A stretch of 5,461 nt of DNA. Origin: an uncultured Eubacteriales bacterium (GTDB taxonomy: Bacteria > Bacillota > Clostridia > Oscillospirales > Acutalibacteraceae). A program made the translations under genes and the position numbers. Of the stretch, positions 1-5,461 are shown in pieces (positions within the stretch are counted from its first letter, which is position 1; the number at the start of each line of letters is the position of its first letter). Where the stretch lies: positions 1-5,461 of the forward strand of contig CAQZPH010000048.1 of assembly GCA_948933715.1 (NCBI GenBank). Direction: 5' to 3'. The notes under the pieces were generated by a model, which was given only the letters and a program-made list of their open reading frames with translations, was not told the DNA's origin and ran no database searches.

Positions 1-392
1 TAACAGGGGCCCTTGGTAATTATCTAAAAACTCAAAGCTTTCCTATTTACACCGCCACTAGTGTAGCTGAAATCGGTGTTTTCAAACGCCTTGATGCAAT
101 TTATCTTGGAGTATTTACTTCAGGTCTTTTTATTACGACATCTTTATTTTTATTTGCTTTTTTTCTTGTAATGAAAAGAATTTTTGGGGAAGAGAAAAGC
201 AAAATAATTATTATTTTAGGAGATATATTAGTTCTTATTATAAGCGTGGCGCTTCCGATGTTTAGAGACTTATCATACTTGTTTTATAATATGAACTTTA
301 TAATGATATTTACAGTTTTAACGGCATTTATTATACCGCTTATAGTTTTGATAAAAAACAAGATGCAAACGAAACGGAGAGTTATAAAATGA
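1..392 (+). CDS. Spore germination permease, GerAB family (C-terminal part, 5' end outside window)
   Basis: This is the C-terminal part of an integral membrane subunit of a nutrient germinant receptor, related to APC-type amino acid transporters and located in the spore inner membrane. The open frame runs in from the window edge (first whole codon at 3), giving 129 residues before the TGA; GerAB proteins are usually about 360 residues. Visible residues 23-33 read EIGVFKRLDAI, matching the conserved 'F.R.D' segment of the GerAB family. Three hydrophobic segments follow, at about residues 32-57, 67-88 and 95-119, fitting the last three of ten transmembrane helices, and the protein ends in a short basic tail (KRRVIK). 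The ATG at 171 is an internal methionine, because the frame and the family similarity continue upstream of it. The stop overlaps the gerAC-like start by four bases, so the two are co-transcribed and probably translationally coupled. Family assignment rests on the motif, topology and the GerAC neighbour; the germinant cannot be inferred. Confidence 0.87.
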   Translation, partial: TGALGNYLKTQSFPIYTATSVAEIGVFKRLDAIYLGVFTSGLFITTSLFLFAFFLVMKRIFGEEKSKIIIILGDILVLIISVALPMFRDLSYLFYNMNFIMIFTVLTAFIIPLIVLIKNKMQTKRRVIK

Positions 393-1495
393 AAAAAGTG
401 ACTGTTATTGTGTGCTGTTTAGCTTTAATGTGTTTTATAAGTGGGTGCGCTAGGGTATCAGGTCTTGATGAGCAATTAATAGCAAGTGGTATAGGTGTTG
501 ATAAAGATGAGAACACCTATGAAGTTACAGTACAAGCATTAAATATAGATGATAGCTCAGAAGAAGACTCGGGCAGTAATAAAATAATAACTATAAGCGC
601 AAAAGGAAATTCTCTTTTAGAAGCAATTACTAACATAGAAAATCAGTCTGGAAAGGAACTACTTTACTCCCATAACTTAATATTGGTAATCGGAAATGAC
701 ACCGCTAAAACTGGAATAAACGATATTATACGCTTTTTTGCGACCAATCATAAACTAAGGCCTACAGTTGAGGTATTAATATCTAATGGCTTAGCAAAAG
801 ACATACTTTCTGCGGACGACAGTGAAAAATCTTTAAACGCAGAAAATATTTTGTCTATTGTTAATGTTGGGAAAGAAGGAAACGATGGGATAAGATCTAA
901 TATAAGATATCTGCTTGGAGATTTAAACGATTCTTTTAGAAACGCAAAAGCATGGTACTTAGAGTTTGATTCTGAAAATAAAAGTCTTCTTTGTGATAAG
1001 GTTGCTGTTTTTAAAGATGAAAAGTTAGCTGGAATACTTGATAACGATAAAACAAAAGGACTTCTTTTAATTTATGGTAAAGCTAAAAATATATCTGACA
1101 ATATAAATATAAACGAAAATTTTATATCTTATGATATAAAAAAAGTAAATTCCCATATAAAAGTAAACTTACAAAACGGGGAACCTGTTTTTGAGATCGG
1201 CATAGATGTAGACGTAGATTTATATGGAATAAATGATAATTCGGAAGATATAAAGAACGATATCGATGAAAGGTTAAATTATTTGGTAAGTAGTGCTATA
1301 TATGAATGTATTGAAGAATATAGGTGTGATATATTTAATTTTAACAGATATATCATGAATGCAGACTTAAATTACTTTAAATCTCATAAAGATAAAATGG
1401 AGGATTTATTAAAATCCTCTCAATATAGCGTTTCAACAAATGCAAAGATTAAATATATGGAATCAAATCAAAAAATAAATAGTTTGGTTTATTAA
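389..1495 (+). CDS. Spore germination lipoprotein, Ger(x)C (GerAC) family
   Basis: This is the lipoprotein subunit of a GerA-type germinant receptor, expected on the outer face of the spore inner membrane alongside GerAA and GerAB subunits. It has 368 residues, the normal family length. Residues 1-20 are a lipoprotein signal peptide: KK, a hydrophobic core, then lipobox I-S-G-C with Cys20 as the lipidated residue. The N-terminal domain begins LDEQLIASGIGVDKD (26-40), the family's characteristic opening. The segment LLYSHNLILVIG (91-102) and the middle element VAVFKDEKLAGIL (205-217) also match the family. The C-terminal domain shows the pattern YRCDIFNFNRYI (311-322), where many relatives have DIFGFG, so Gly is replaced by Asn here. 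A GGAG ribosome site at 376-379 lies 9 bases before the ATG, inside the preceding gene. Expression under forespore sigma-G is expected from the family, but no such promoter is visible here; it would lie upstream of the window. A GerAA-type gene is probably upstream too. Confidence 0.93.
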   Translation: MKKVTVIVCCLALMCFISGCARVSGLDEQLIASGIGVDKDENTYEVTVQALNIDDSSEEDSGSNKIITISAKGNSLLEAITNIENQSGKELLYSHNLILVIGNDTAKTGINDIIRFFATNHKLRPTVEVLISNGLAKDILSADDSEKSLNAENILSIVNVGKEGNDGIRSNIRYLLGDLNDSFRNAKAWYLEFDSENKSLLCDKVAVFKDEKLAGILDNDKTKGLLLIYGKAKNISDNININENFISYDIKKVNSHIKVNLQNGEPVFEIGIDVDVDLYGINDNSEDIKNDIDERLNYLVSSAIYECIEEYRCDIFNFNRYIMNADLNYFKSHKDKMEDLLKSSQYSVSTNAKIKYMESNQKINSLVY

Positions 1496-1510
1496 AACTT
1501 TTGCTTCTTC

Positions 1511-1539
1511 TTGAAAAAAAAACAAAGCTAGAGTATAAT
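1511..1539 (+). promoter_or_regulatory. Probable sigma-A promoter for the hprK operon
   Basis: A -35 box TTGAAA (1511-1516) and a perfect -10 box TATAAT (1534-1539) are separated by exactly 17 bases, with an A-rich spacer. Transcription should start near 1546, giving an untranslated leader of about 43 bases before the hprK ATG at 1589. It sits just after the germination genes, so it would let hprK and the genes downstream be expressed in vegetative cells independently of the sporulation genes. No catabolite-responsive (cre-like) element was recognised around it. The call rests on box match and spacing only. Confidence 0.75.
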
Positions 1540-1570
1540 GAATTTATTCAATATTATTATAACAATAGAT

Positions 1571-1576
1571 AGGCGG
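1571..1576 (+). promoter_or_regulatory. Ribosome binding site deciding the hprK start
   Basis: AGGCGG, followed by TTGA, resembles the AGGAGGTGA consensus with one mismatch and one inserted base, and lies 12 bases before the ATG at 1589. That spacing is somewhat long, but pairing through the following TTGA would shorten it. The in-frame ATG at 1538 has no comparable site upstream and overlaps the -10 box, so this site supports 1589 as the start. Confidence 0.6.
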
Positions 1577-1588
1577 TTGAGTTTTAAT

Positions 1589-2557
1589 ATGGCCAACAAC
1601 TTTACTGTGTCGTTAACAAGTCTTGTAAACGATTTATCTTTAAATATAGCATTTATGCCAGAAGATCCCGATAAAATATTAATATCATCCAAAAATGTTA
1701 ACAGGTTGGGCCTCGAATTAACAGGTTTTTTTGATTCTTTTGACAATAAAAGAATCGTTGTAATGGGGAGAACAGAGAATTCTTATCTTTCAGGACTTAA
1801 TGAAGATGAGCGTTATAAAATTTTAGATACTATTTTTTCATATGGACCGCCAGCTGTCATAATAACGAGGAATATAGAACCATATCCAGAGCTTATGAAA
1901 GTTGCAAAGGAACATTTCGTACCAATATTGCGAACAGCGGTAAAAACATCCACTTTTATTTCTAGCATTGTTGAATATCTTGATGTTAAGTTAGCGCCTA
2001 GAATTACAAGGCACGGGGTTTTGCTTGAAGTTTACGGCCAAGGTGTTTTTATAATTGGAAATAGTGGCGTGGGTAAAAGCGAAACGGCTATAGAATTGAT
2101 TCAAAGAGGGCACAGGTTAATAGCAGATGATGCAGTGCAAATAAGAAAAATAAATGACAAAACGTTAACAGGTTCGGCGCCTAAAAACATAAGGCACTTT
2201 ATCGAACTTAGAGGAATTGGAGTTATAAACGCTAGACGTATTTTTGGAATGGGAGCAATAAAGGTTACCCAGGAAATAGATATGGTGGTAAACCTTGAAA
2301 TATGGGATAGCAAAAAAATTTATGATAGGATAGGGATGGAAAGTGAATTCACAGACATATTAGGAGTTCAGATACCTATTGTTACCATTCCAGTTAGGCC
2401 GGGAAGGAACCTAGCTATAATAATAGAAGTTGCAGCTATGAACAATCGGCAAAAAGCCTTAGGGTATAACGCAGCGAAGGAGCTTTTAGACTCTCTTGGT
2501 ATGGATTATTCTGGTGAGGATACTGTTACTGATAATCAGATTACACTTGATATTTAA
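1589..2557 (+). CDS. hprK: HPr kinase/phosphorylase
   Basis: A bifunctional cytoplasmic enzyme that phosphorylates HPr of the phosphotransferase system on Ser46 using ATP or pyrophosphate, and removes that phosphate by phosphorolysis; it is the sensor for carbon catabolite repression in Firmicutes. From the ATG at 1589 it has 322 residues (B. subtilis protein about 310). Residues 1-130 form the N-terminal domain. The catalytic domain has His142 (RHGVLLEVYG), the P-loop GNSGVGKS (157-164), the acidic pair Asp180-Asp181 in HRLIADDAVQI, the ELRGIGVIN segment (206-214), and the family signature IPVRPGRNLAIIIEVAAMN (267-285). All expected catalytic motifs are present, so it should be active for both reactions. 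The start at 1589 gives MANNFTVSL, which aligns with the usual beginning of the family; an in-frame ATG at 1538 would add 17 unrelated residues and overlaps the -10 box of the promoter. The first gene of a probable five-gene operon. Its substrate HPr is not encoded in the window. Confidence 0.97.
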   Translation: MANNFTVSLTSLVNDLSLNIAFMPEDPDKILISSKNVNRLGLELTGFFDSFDNKRIVVMGRTENSYLSGLNEDERYKILDTIFSYGPPAVIITRNIEPYPELMKVAKEHFVPILRTAVKTSTFISSIVEYLDVKLAPRITRHGVLLEVYGQGVFIIGNSGVGKSETAIELIQRGHRLIADDAVQIRKINDKTLTGSAPKNIRHFIELRGIGVINARRIFGMGAIKVTQEIDMVVNLEIWDSKKIYDRIGMESEFTDILGVQIPIVTIPVRPGRNLAIIIEVAAMNNRQKALGYNAAKELLDSLGMDYSGEDTVTDNQITLDI

Positions 2558-2578
2558 TATTTTAGAAAGGACAATAAT

Positions 2579-3301
2579 ATGAAAATTATTGCTGATATGC
2601 ATTGCCATACTATCGCTTCAACGCATGCATATAGTACCATAGAAGAAATGGTCAATGAGGCGTCTAAAAAGGGGCTATATGCAATTGGGATAACTGACCA
2701 TGGCAAGGCTATGCCAGGAGCTCCTGGAAAATGGTACTTTGAAAATATGGGTCTTGTGGTACCTGATGTATTAAATAAAGTTAGGGTTATTAAAGGAATA
2801 GAAGCTAACATAATTGATTATGAGGGCAATTTAGATACAAACGGAGAAATATTAAATCGTGTTGAATGGGTAATAGCTTCTATGCATGAAGTTACACTTA
2901 AACCATCTTTTGACATAGAAGCCTGCACGAACGCATGGTTAAACGTGGCAAAAAATCCTTATGTAAATGTAATTGGCCATAGCGGAGCTGCCGAATTTGA
3001 ATTTGATTACGAGAAGGTTATTCCTGAATTTGGACACGGGGGAAAACTAGTTGAAATAAATAACAAATCATTTAAAGCTCGCAGTGAAGGAATAAAAAAT
3101 TGCAAGAAGATCGCTAACTTATGTAAAAAACATTCTGTACATATAATTTTAAATTCTGATTCTCATTTTTCTTCGCAGGTGGGAGTAGTAGATGAAGCAA
3201 TAAATCTTTTAAAAGAAATTGAGTTCCCTGAGGAACTGATAATAAATATAAACAAAGAAAGATTTAGCAAGTATCTTACTGAAGCCGGCATAAAGATTTA
3301 A
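2579..3301 (+). CDS. PHP-domain metal-dependent phosphatase, YcdX-like
   Basis: A probable cytoplasmic phosphatase of the polymerase-and-histidinol-phosphatase (PHP) superfamily, closely resembling E. coli YcdX, which carries a trinuclear zinc site. It has 240 residues, against about 245 in YcdX, and is a stand-alone PHP domain. All nine expected metal ligands can be placed: His8 and His10 (DMHCH), His16 (ASTHAYST, 13-20), His41 (ITDHG), Glu75 (GIEANI), His103 (SMHE), His134 (IGHSG), and Asp194 and His196 (NSDSH). The conserved EINNKSF (159-165) is also present. The ribosome site GAAAGGA (2565-2571) sits 7 bases before the ATG. It begins 21 bases after hprK and is surely co-transcribed with it. 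The physiological substrate of this family is not settled; it should not be called histidinol phosphatase or a polymerase subunit on sequence alone. The position between hprK and murB suggests, as inference only, a sugar-phosphate or phosphorylated-intermediate role. Confidence 0.92.
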   Translation: MKIIADMHCHTIASTHAYSTIEEMVNEASKKGLYAIGITDHGKAMPGAPGKWYFENMGLVVPDVLNKVRVIKGIEANIIDYEGNLDTNGEILNRVEWVIASMHEVTLKPSFDIEACTNAWLNVAKNPYVNVIGHSGAAEFEFDYEKVIPEFGHGGKLVEINNKSFKARSEGIKNCKKIANLCKKHSVHIILNSDSHFSSQVGVVDEAINLLKEIEFPEELIININKERFSKYLTEAGIKI

Positions 3302-3334
3302 CACGGATAATATTTAACGAATTTTGGAGGATTT

Positions 3335-4255
3335 ATGGGTAGTTATAAGAAAATAGGAGAAATGATATCTGATAAAGGGTTAAAGGTTCTTTTTAGCGAA
3401 TCAATGGATAAGCATACTTCATTTAAAATAGGAGGTAATGTAGACCTATTTATATATATTAGCAATATAACCGAACTTTCTGACACCATAAAAACTTTAA
3501 ACGAATATCAGGTGCCGTTTTTTATAGTGGGGAACGGTTCGAACCTTTTGGTTAGTGATTTAGGCATTAGTGGTGCTGTAATAAAATTAAATGAGGAATT
3601 TAAAAACATAAAGTTGCTTGATGAAAATACTATAGAATGCGGAGCCGCTGTTTCCCTTGCAAAATTATGTATATTCGCGCAACAAAATTCTCTTTCAGGG
3701 CTAGAGTGTGCTTATGGAATCCCGGGGACCGTGGGTGGAGCTATATTCATGAATGCAGGAGCTTATGGGTGGGAAATAAAAGATAATATTATTTCTGCTG
3801 AAAACATTTCAAAAACAGGGGAGAGATACCTTTTAGAAGCTTCTGACATGGACTTATCTTATCGTCACAGCATATATCAAAGTAGCGGAGATATTATTGT
3901 ATCTGCAAAATTCAAACTGGAGAAAAGTGATCCGTCGTTAATACAAGAAAAAATGAATGATTTTATGTCAAGAAGAAAGGAAAAGCAGCCTCTTGAATAC
4001 CCAAGCGCAGGAAGTATATTTAAAAGGCCGGCTGCCAATTACGCGGGGACATTAATTCAAAGTTGCGGTCTTAAGGGGAAATGCGTTGGCGGCGCTATGG
4101 TTAGCACAAAACATGCGGGATTTATAATTAATACTGGGGAGGCGTCTTGTAAGGATGTAATGGATTTAATCGATCATATTAAAGCAGTCGTTCTAGAACA
4201 AACGGGCGTGACTCTTGAATGTGAAGTGAAAGCTATAGGTAATATTACTATATAA
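3335..4255 (+). CDS. murB: UDP-N-acetylenolpyruvoylglucosamine reductase (MurB, short Gram-positive type)
   Basis: A cytoplasmic FAD enzyme that uses NADPH to reduce UDP-GlcNAc-enolpyruvate to UDP-MurNAc, the second committed step of peptidoglycan precursor synthesis. It has 306 residues, typical of the type II MurB of Firmicutes. Motifs in order: HTSFKIGG (27-34), FAD-binding GNGSNLLVSD (66-75), GIPGTVGGAIFMNAGAYG (128-145), SYRHS with Arg177 (175-179), EYPSAGSIFKRP with the proton-donating Ser227 (221-232), AGTLIQSCGLKG (237-248), the segment GGAMVSTKHAGFIIN (252-266), and LECEVKAIG near the end, with Glu297 as the probable second catalytic acid. Every catalytic residue expected is present. 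A strong GGAGG (3326-3330) lies only 4 bases before the ATG, a short spacing, but the next in-frame ATG (3362) is worse placed and would trim the N-terminus. Thirty-three bases separate it from the PHP gene and 16 from rapZ, so all three are probably in one operon. Confidence 0.97.
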   Translation: MGSYKKIGEMISDKGLKVLFSESMDKHTSFKIGGNVDLFIYISNITELSDTIKTLNEYQVPFFIVGNGSNLLVSDLGISGAVIKLNEEFKNIKLLDENTIECGAAVSLAKLCIFAQQNSLSGLECAYGIPGTVGGAIFMNAGAYGWEIKDNIISAENISKTGERYLLEASDMDLSYRHSIYQSSGDIIVSAKFKLEKSDPSLIQEKMNDFMSRRKEKQPLEYPSAGSIFKRPAANYAGTLIQSCGLKGKCVGGAMVSTKHAGFIINTGEASCKDVMDLIDHIKAVVLEQTGVTLECEVKAIGNITI

Positions 4256-4271
4256 AAGGGGATGTTATATT

Positions 4272-5135
4272 ATGGATTTCCTTATTATCACAGGCTTATC
4301 AGGTGCCGGGAAAACACATGCTATACATGCGCTTGAAGACATTGGCTTTTATTGTGTTGACAATATACCAACTAAATTGATTCCAATCTTTTATAATTTG
4401 TGCCAGAAATCAACCGATCAAAGCATGGAAAAAGTAGCTGTAGTTGTAGACATAAGAGGCGAAAATTTTCTTGATGGCTCGTTTAAGATTATTGAACAAT
4501 TAAAAAACAGTGATAAGAACTATAAAATATTATTTTTAGATGCCAGGGATAATGTTTTAATACGACGATTTAAAGAAACCAGAAGAAAACATCCTTTATC
4601 AGAAAATTATAATGGATCTATAGAAAAAGCAGTGCAATTTGAAAGAGAAATTTTAACATCAATAAAAAACCGCGCAGATTATCTGATTGATACATCTTTT
4701 TTATCACCAGCCCAGTTAAAAGAAAGATTGTCATCTCTATTTTTAATAGATTCATCAAACGCACTAATGGTAACATGTATGTCATTTGGATTTAAATATG
4801 GCATTCCAACAGAAGCTGACTTAGTGTTTGACGTAAGATGTTTACCTAACCCTTATTATATAGAAGAAATGCGCGATTTAACAGGTCTTGATGGCACGGT
4901 GCATGATTATGTTATGAAGTGGGAACAGACAGACGGCTTTATAAAAAGAATAGTTTCTCTTATTGATTATATGCTACCGCTATATTGCAACGAAGGAAAA
5001 AGTCAGCTTGTGATTGCCATTGGATGCACAGGGGGGCATCATCGTTCAGTTGTTCTTACTCAATTTTTATATGATTATCTTCAGGGCAAAAAGTACCATA
5101 CTCTTGTTAACCATAGAGATATAAATAAACATTAG
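4272..5135 (+). CDS. rapZ: RapZ/YvcJ-family nucleotide-binding regulator
   Basis: A P-loop nucleotide-binding protein (DUF/UPF0042 family). In E. coli RapZ binds small RNAs and glucosamine-6-phosphate to control glmS; in B. subtilis the homologue YvcJ hydrolyses GTP/ATP and affects competence. It has 287 residues, full length. The N-terminal domain carries Walker A GLSGAGKT (8-15), followed by ALEDIGFYCVDNIP (20-33), Walker-B-like VVVDIRG (57-63), and FLDA (88-91) with RRFKETRRKHPL (98-109). The C-terminal domain has SFGFKYGIP (171-179), DVRCLPNPYY (187-196), EGKSQL (241-246) and IGCTGGHHRSV (250-260), the signature that in E. coli helps form the metabolite pocket. It ends HRDINKH and lacks the full basic tail used by E. 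coli RapZ for RNA binding, as is usual in Gram-positive members, so an sRNA role should not be assumed. A GGGG-containing ribosome site (4258-4261) lies 10 bases before the ATG, 16 bases after murB. Confidence 0.96.
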   Translation: MDFLIITGLSGAGKTHAIHALEDIGFYCVDNIPTKLIPIFYNLCQKSTDQSMEKVAVVVDIRGENFLDGSFKIIEQLKNSDKNYKILFLDARDNVLIRRFKETRRKHPLSENYNGSIEKAVQFEREILTSIKNRADYLIDTSFLSPAQLKERLSSLFLIDSSNALMVTCMSFGFKYGIPTEADLVFDVRCLPNPYYIEEMRDLTGLDGTVHDYVMKWEQTDGFIKRIVSLIDYMLPLYCNEGKSQLVIAIGCTGGHHRSVVLTQFLYDYLQGKKYHTLVNHRDINKH

Positions 5136-5197
5136 ATTTATCAGGGTATGATTTATAGAGTCTATCTTTAAAAATTTTTGTAAACAAGAGGTTTATT

Positions 5198-5461
5198 ATG
5201 ACGTTTGCAACAAAAGTAAAAAATGAATTATGTAAAGCTAGCCGCAATAACAATGGTAAATGTGATCTTCCTCTTTTATATGGAATTTTGCTTTTTGCTC
5301 GTAGCTTTAGAGTAGACAACGTATCATTTTATAGTGAAAATAAAAATATATGCGAGCTTACAAGCGATATAATAATAAGAGAATTTGGATGCATAGTAGA
5401 CATAATCTCTTTAAAAAAAGAAAATGCGACTGTTATTCTTAAAATCCCAGACGAAAAAGAC
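5198..5461 (+). CDS. whiA: WhiA, DNA-binding regulator (N-terminal part, 3' end outside window)
   Basis: The first 88 codons of WhiA, a DNA-binding protein conserved in Gram-positive bacteria. It controls sporulation-associated division in Streptomyces and influences cell division and chromosome segregation in B. subtilis. Complete proteins are about 310-330 residues: an N-terminal domain related to LAGLIDADG homing endonucleases (without nuclease activity) and a C-terminal helix-turn-helix. Only the start of the former is visible. The diagnostic opening MTFATKVKNELCK matches the family's M-S-F-x-x-x-V-K-x-E-L, followed by DLPLLYGILLFARSF (23-37), the pattern typical of clostridial WhiA, and a beta-alpha segment containing YSENKNICELTSDIIIREFG (45-64). 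The ribosome site AAGAGG (5186-5191) lies 6 bases before the ATG. It follows rapZ after 62 bases, with no yvcK between. The frame is open to the window end without a break. Confidence 0.92.
   Translation, partial: MTFATKVKNELCKASRNNNGKCDLPLLYGILLFARSFRVDNVSFYSENKNICELTSDIIIREFGCIVDIISLKKENATVILKIPDEKD

Noticed and set aside
171..392. A separate 73-residue membrane protein starting at the ATG at 171
   Set aside because: The frame is open back to the window edge and the upstream 56 codons carry the GerAB-family F.R.D segment and part of the first visible membrane helix, so 171 is an internal methionine of a truncated GerAB permease.
1496..1532. Possible intrinsic terminator after the GerAC-like gene (GCTT near 1504 pairing with AAGC near 1526)
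   Set aside because: The stem is only four base pairs, the loop is A-rich, and no T-run follows; it does not look like a terminator.
1538..1588. 17-residue N-terminal extension of HprK from the ATG at 1538
   Set aside because: The ATG overlaps the TATAAT box, has no ribosome site, and the extra residues precede the family's normal N-terminus.
1528..2811. Minus-strand open frames of 70-85 codons (1528-1746, 2101-2313, 2554-2811)
   Set aside because: They lie opposite hprK and the PHP gene, whose coding is certain, and their products resemble no protein family; they are shadows of the plus-strand genes.
5168..5181. AT-only palindrome AAAAATTTTT in the rapZ-whiA gap as a terminator or operator
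   Set aside because: Such short A/T palindromes are expected by chance in DNA this AT-rich, and there is no GC stem. No good -35/-10 pair for a separate whiA promoter was found around TATGAT at 5147-5152 either.
5107..5319. Minus-strand open frame of 70 codons opposite the rapZ-whiA junction
   Set aside because: It overlaps the clear N-terminus of WhiA on the plus strand and shows no recognisable motif or ribosome site.
1..5461. A novel defence, mobile or otherwise undescribed system
   Set aside because: Every open frame of substance belongs to a recognised chromosomal family, all genes are collinear and tightly spaced, and no repeats, insertion ends or recombination sites were seen.

Overview
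The window is a plus-strand, AT-rich stretch (by eye about two-thirds A+T) with tightly packed genes. It looks like the chromosome of a spore-forming low-GC Gram-positive bacterium of the class Clostridia. Three things support this: a gerA-type spore germination receptor pair, HPr kinase/phosphorylase of the Firmicutes type, and the rapZ-whiA neighbourhood. The species cannot be named from the sequence alone.

Layout. Positions 1-392 hold the C-terminal third of a GerAB-family spore germination permease, cut by the window edge. It overlaps by four bases (ATGA) a complete GerAC-family lipoprotein gene (389-1495). A 93-base gap follows, containing a near-consensus sigma-A promoter (TTGAAA, 17-base spacer, TATAAT). 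After it come, all in the same direction and closely spaced, hprK (1589-2557), a YcdX-like PHP-domain metal-dependent phosphatase (2579-3301), murB (3335-4255), rapZ (4272-5135) and the first 88 codons of whiA (5198 to the window end).

How the genes fit together. The first two genes encode the membrane-transporter and lipoprotein subunits of a nutrient germinant receptor, and would be expected to be expressed in the forespore. The remaining five form a probable vegetative operon that mixes carbon-source signalling (HprK), cell-wall precursor synthesis (MurB), a nucleotide-binding regulator tied in other bacteria to amino-sugar metabolism (RapZ), a cell-division/sporulation-related DNA-binding protein (WhiA) and a phosphatase of unknown substrate. 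The gene yvcK, which sits between rapZ and whiA in Bacillus and many relatives, is absent here.

No RNA gene, CRISPR array, mobile element, riboswitch or convincing intrinsic terminator was seen, and no gene-free stretch exceeds 93 bases. I found no convincing undescribed system. The points worth a second look are the hprK promoter and start codon, the missing yvcK, and the PHP gene inserted between hprK and murB.
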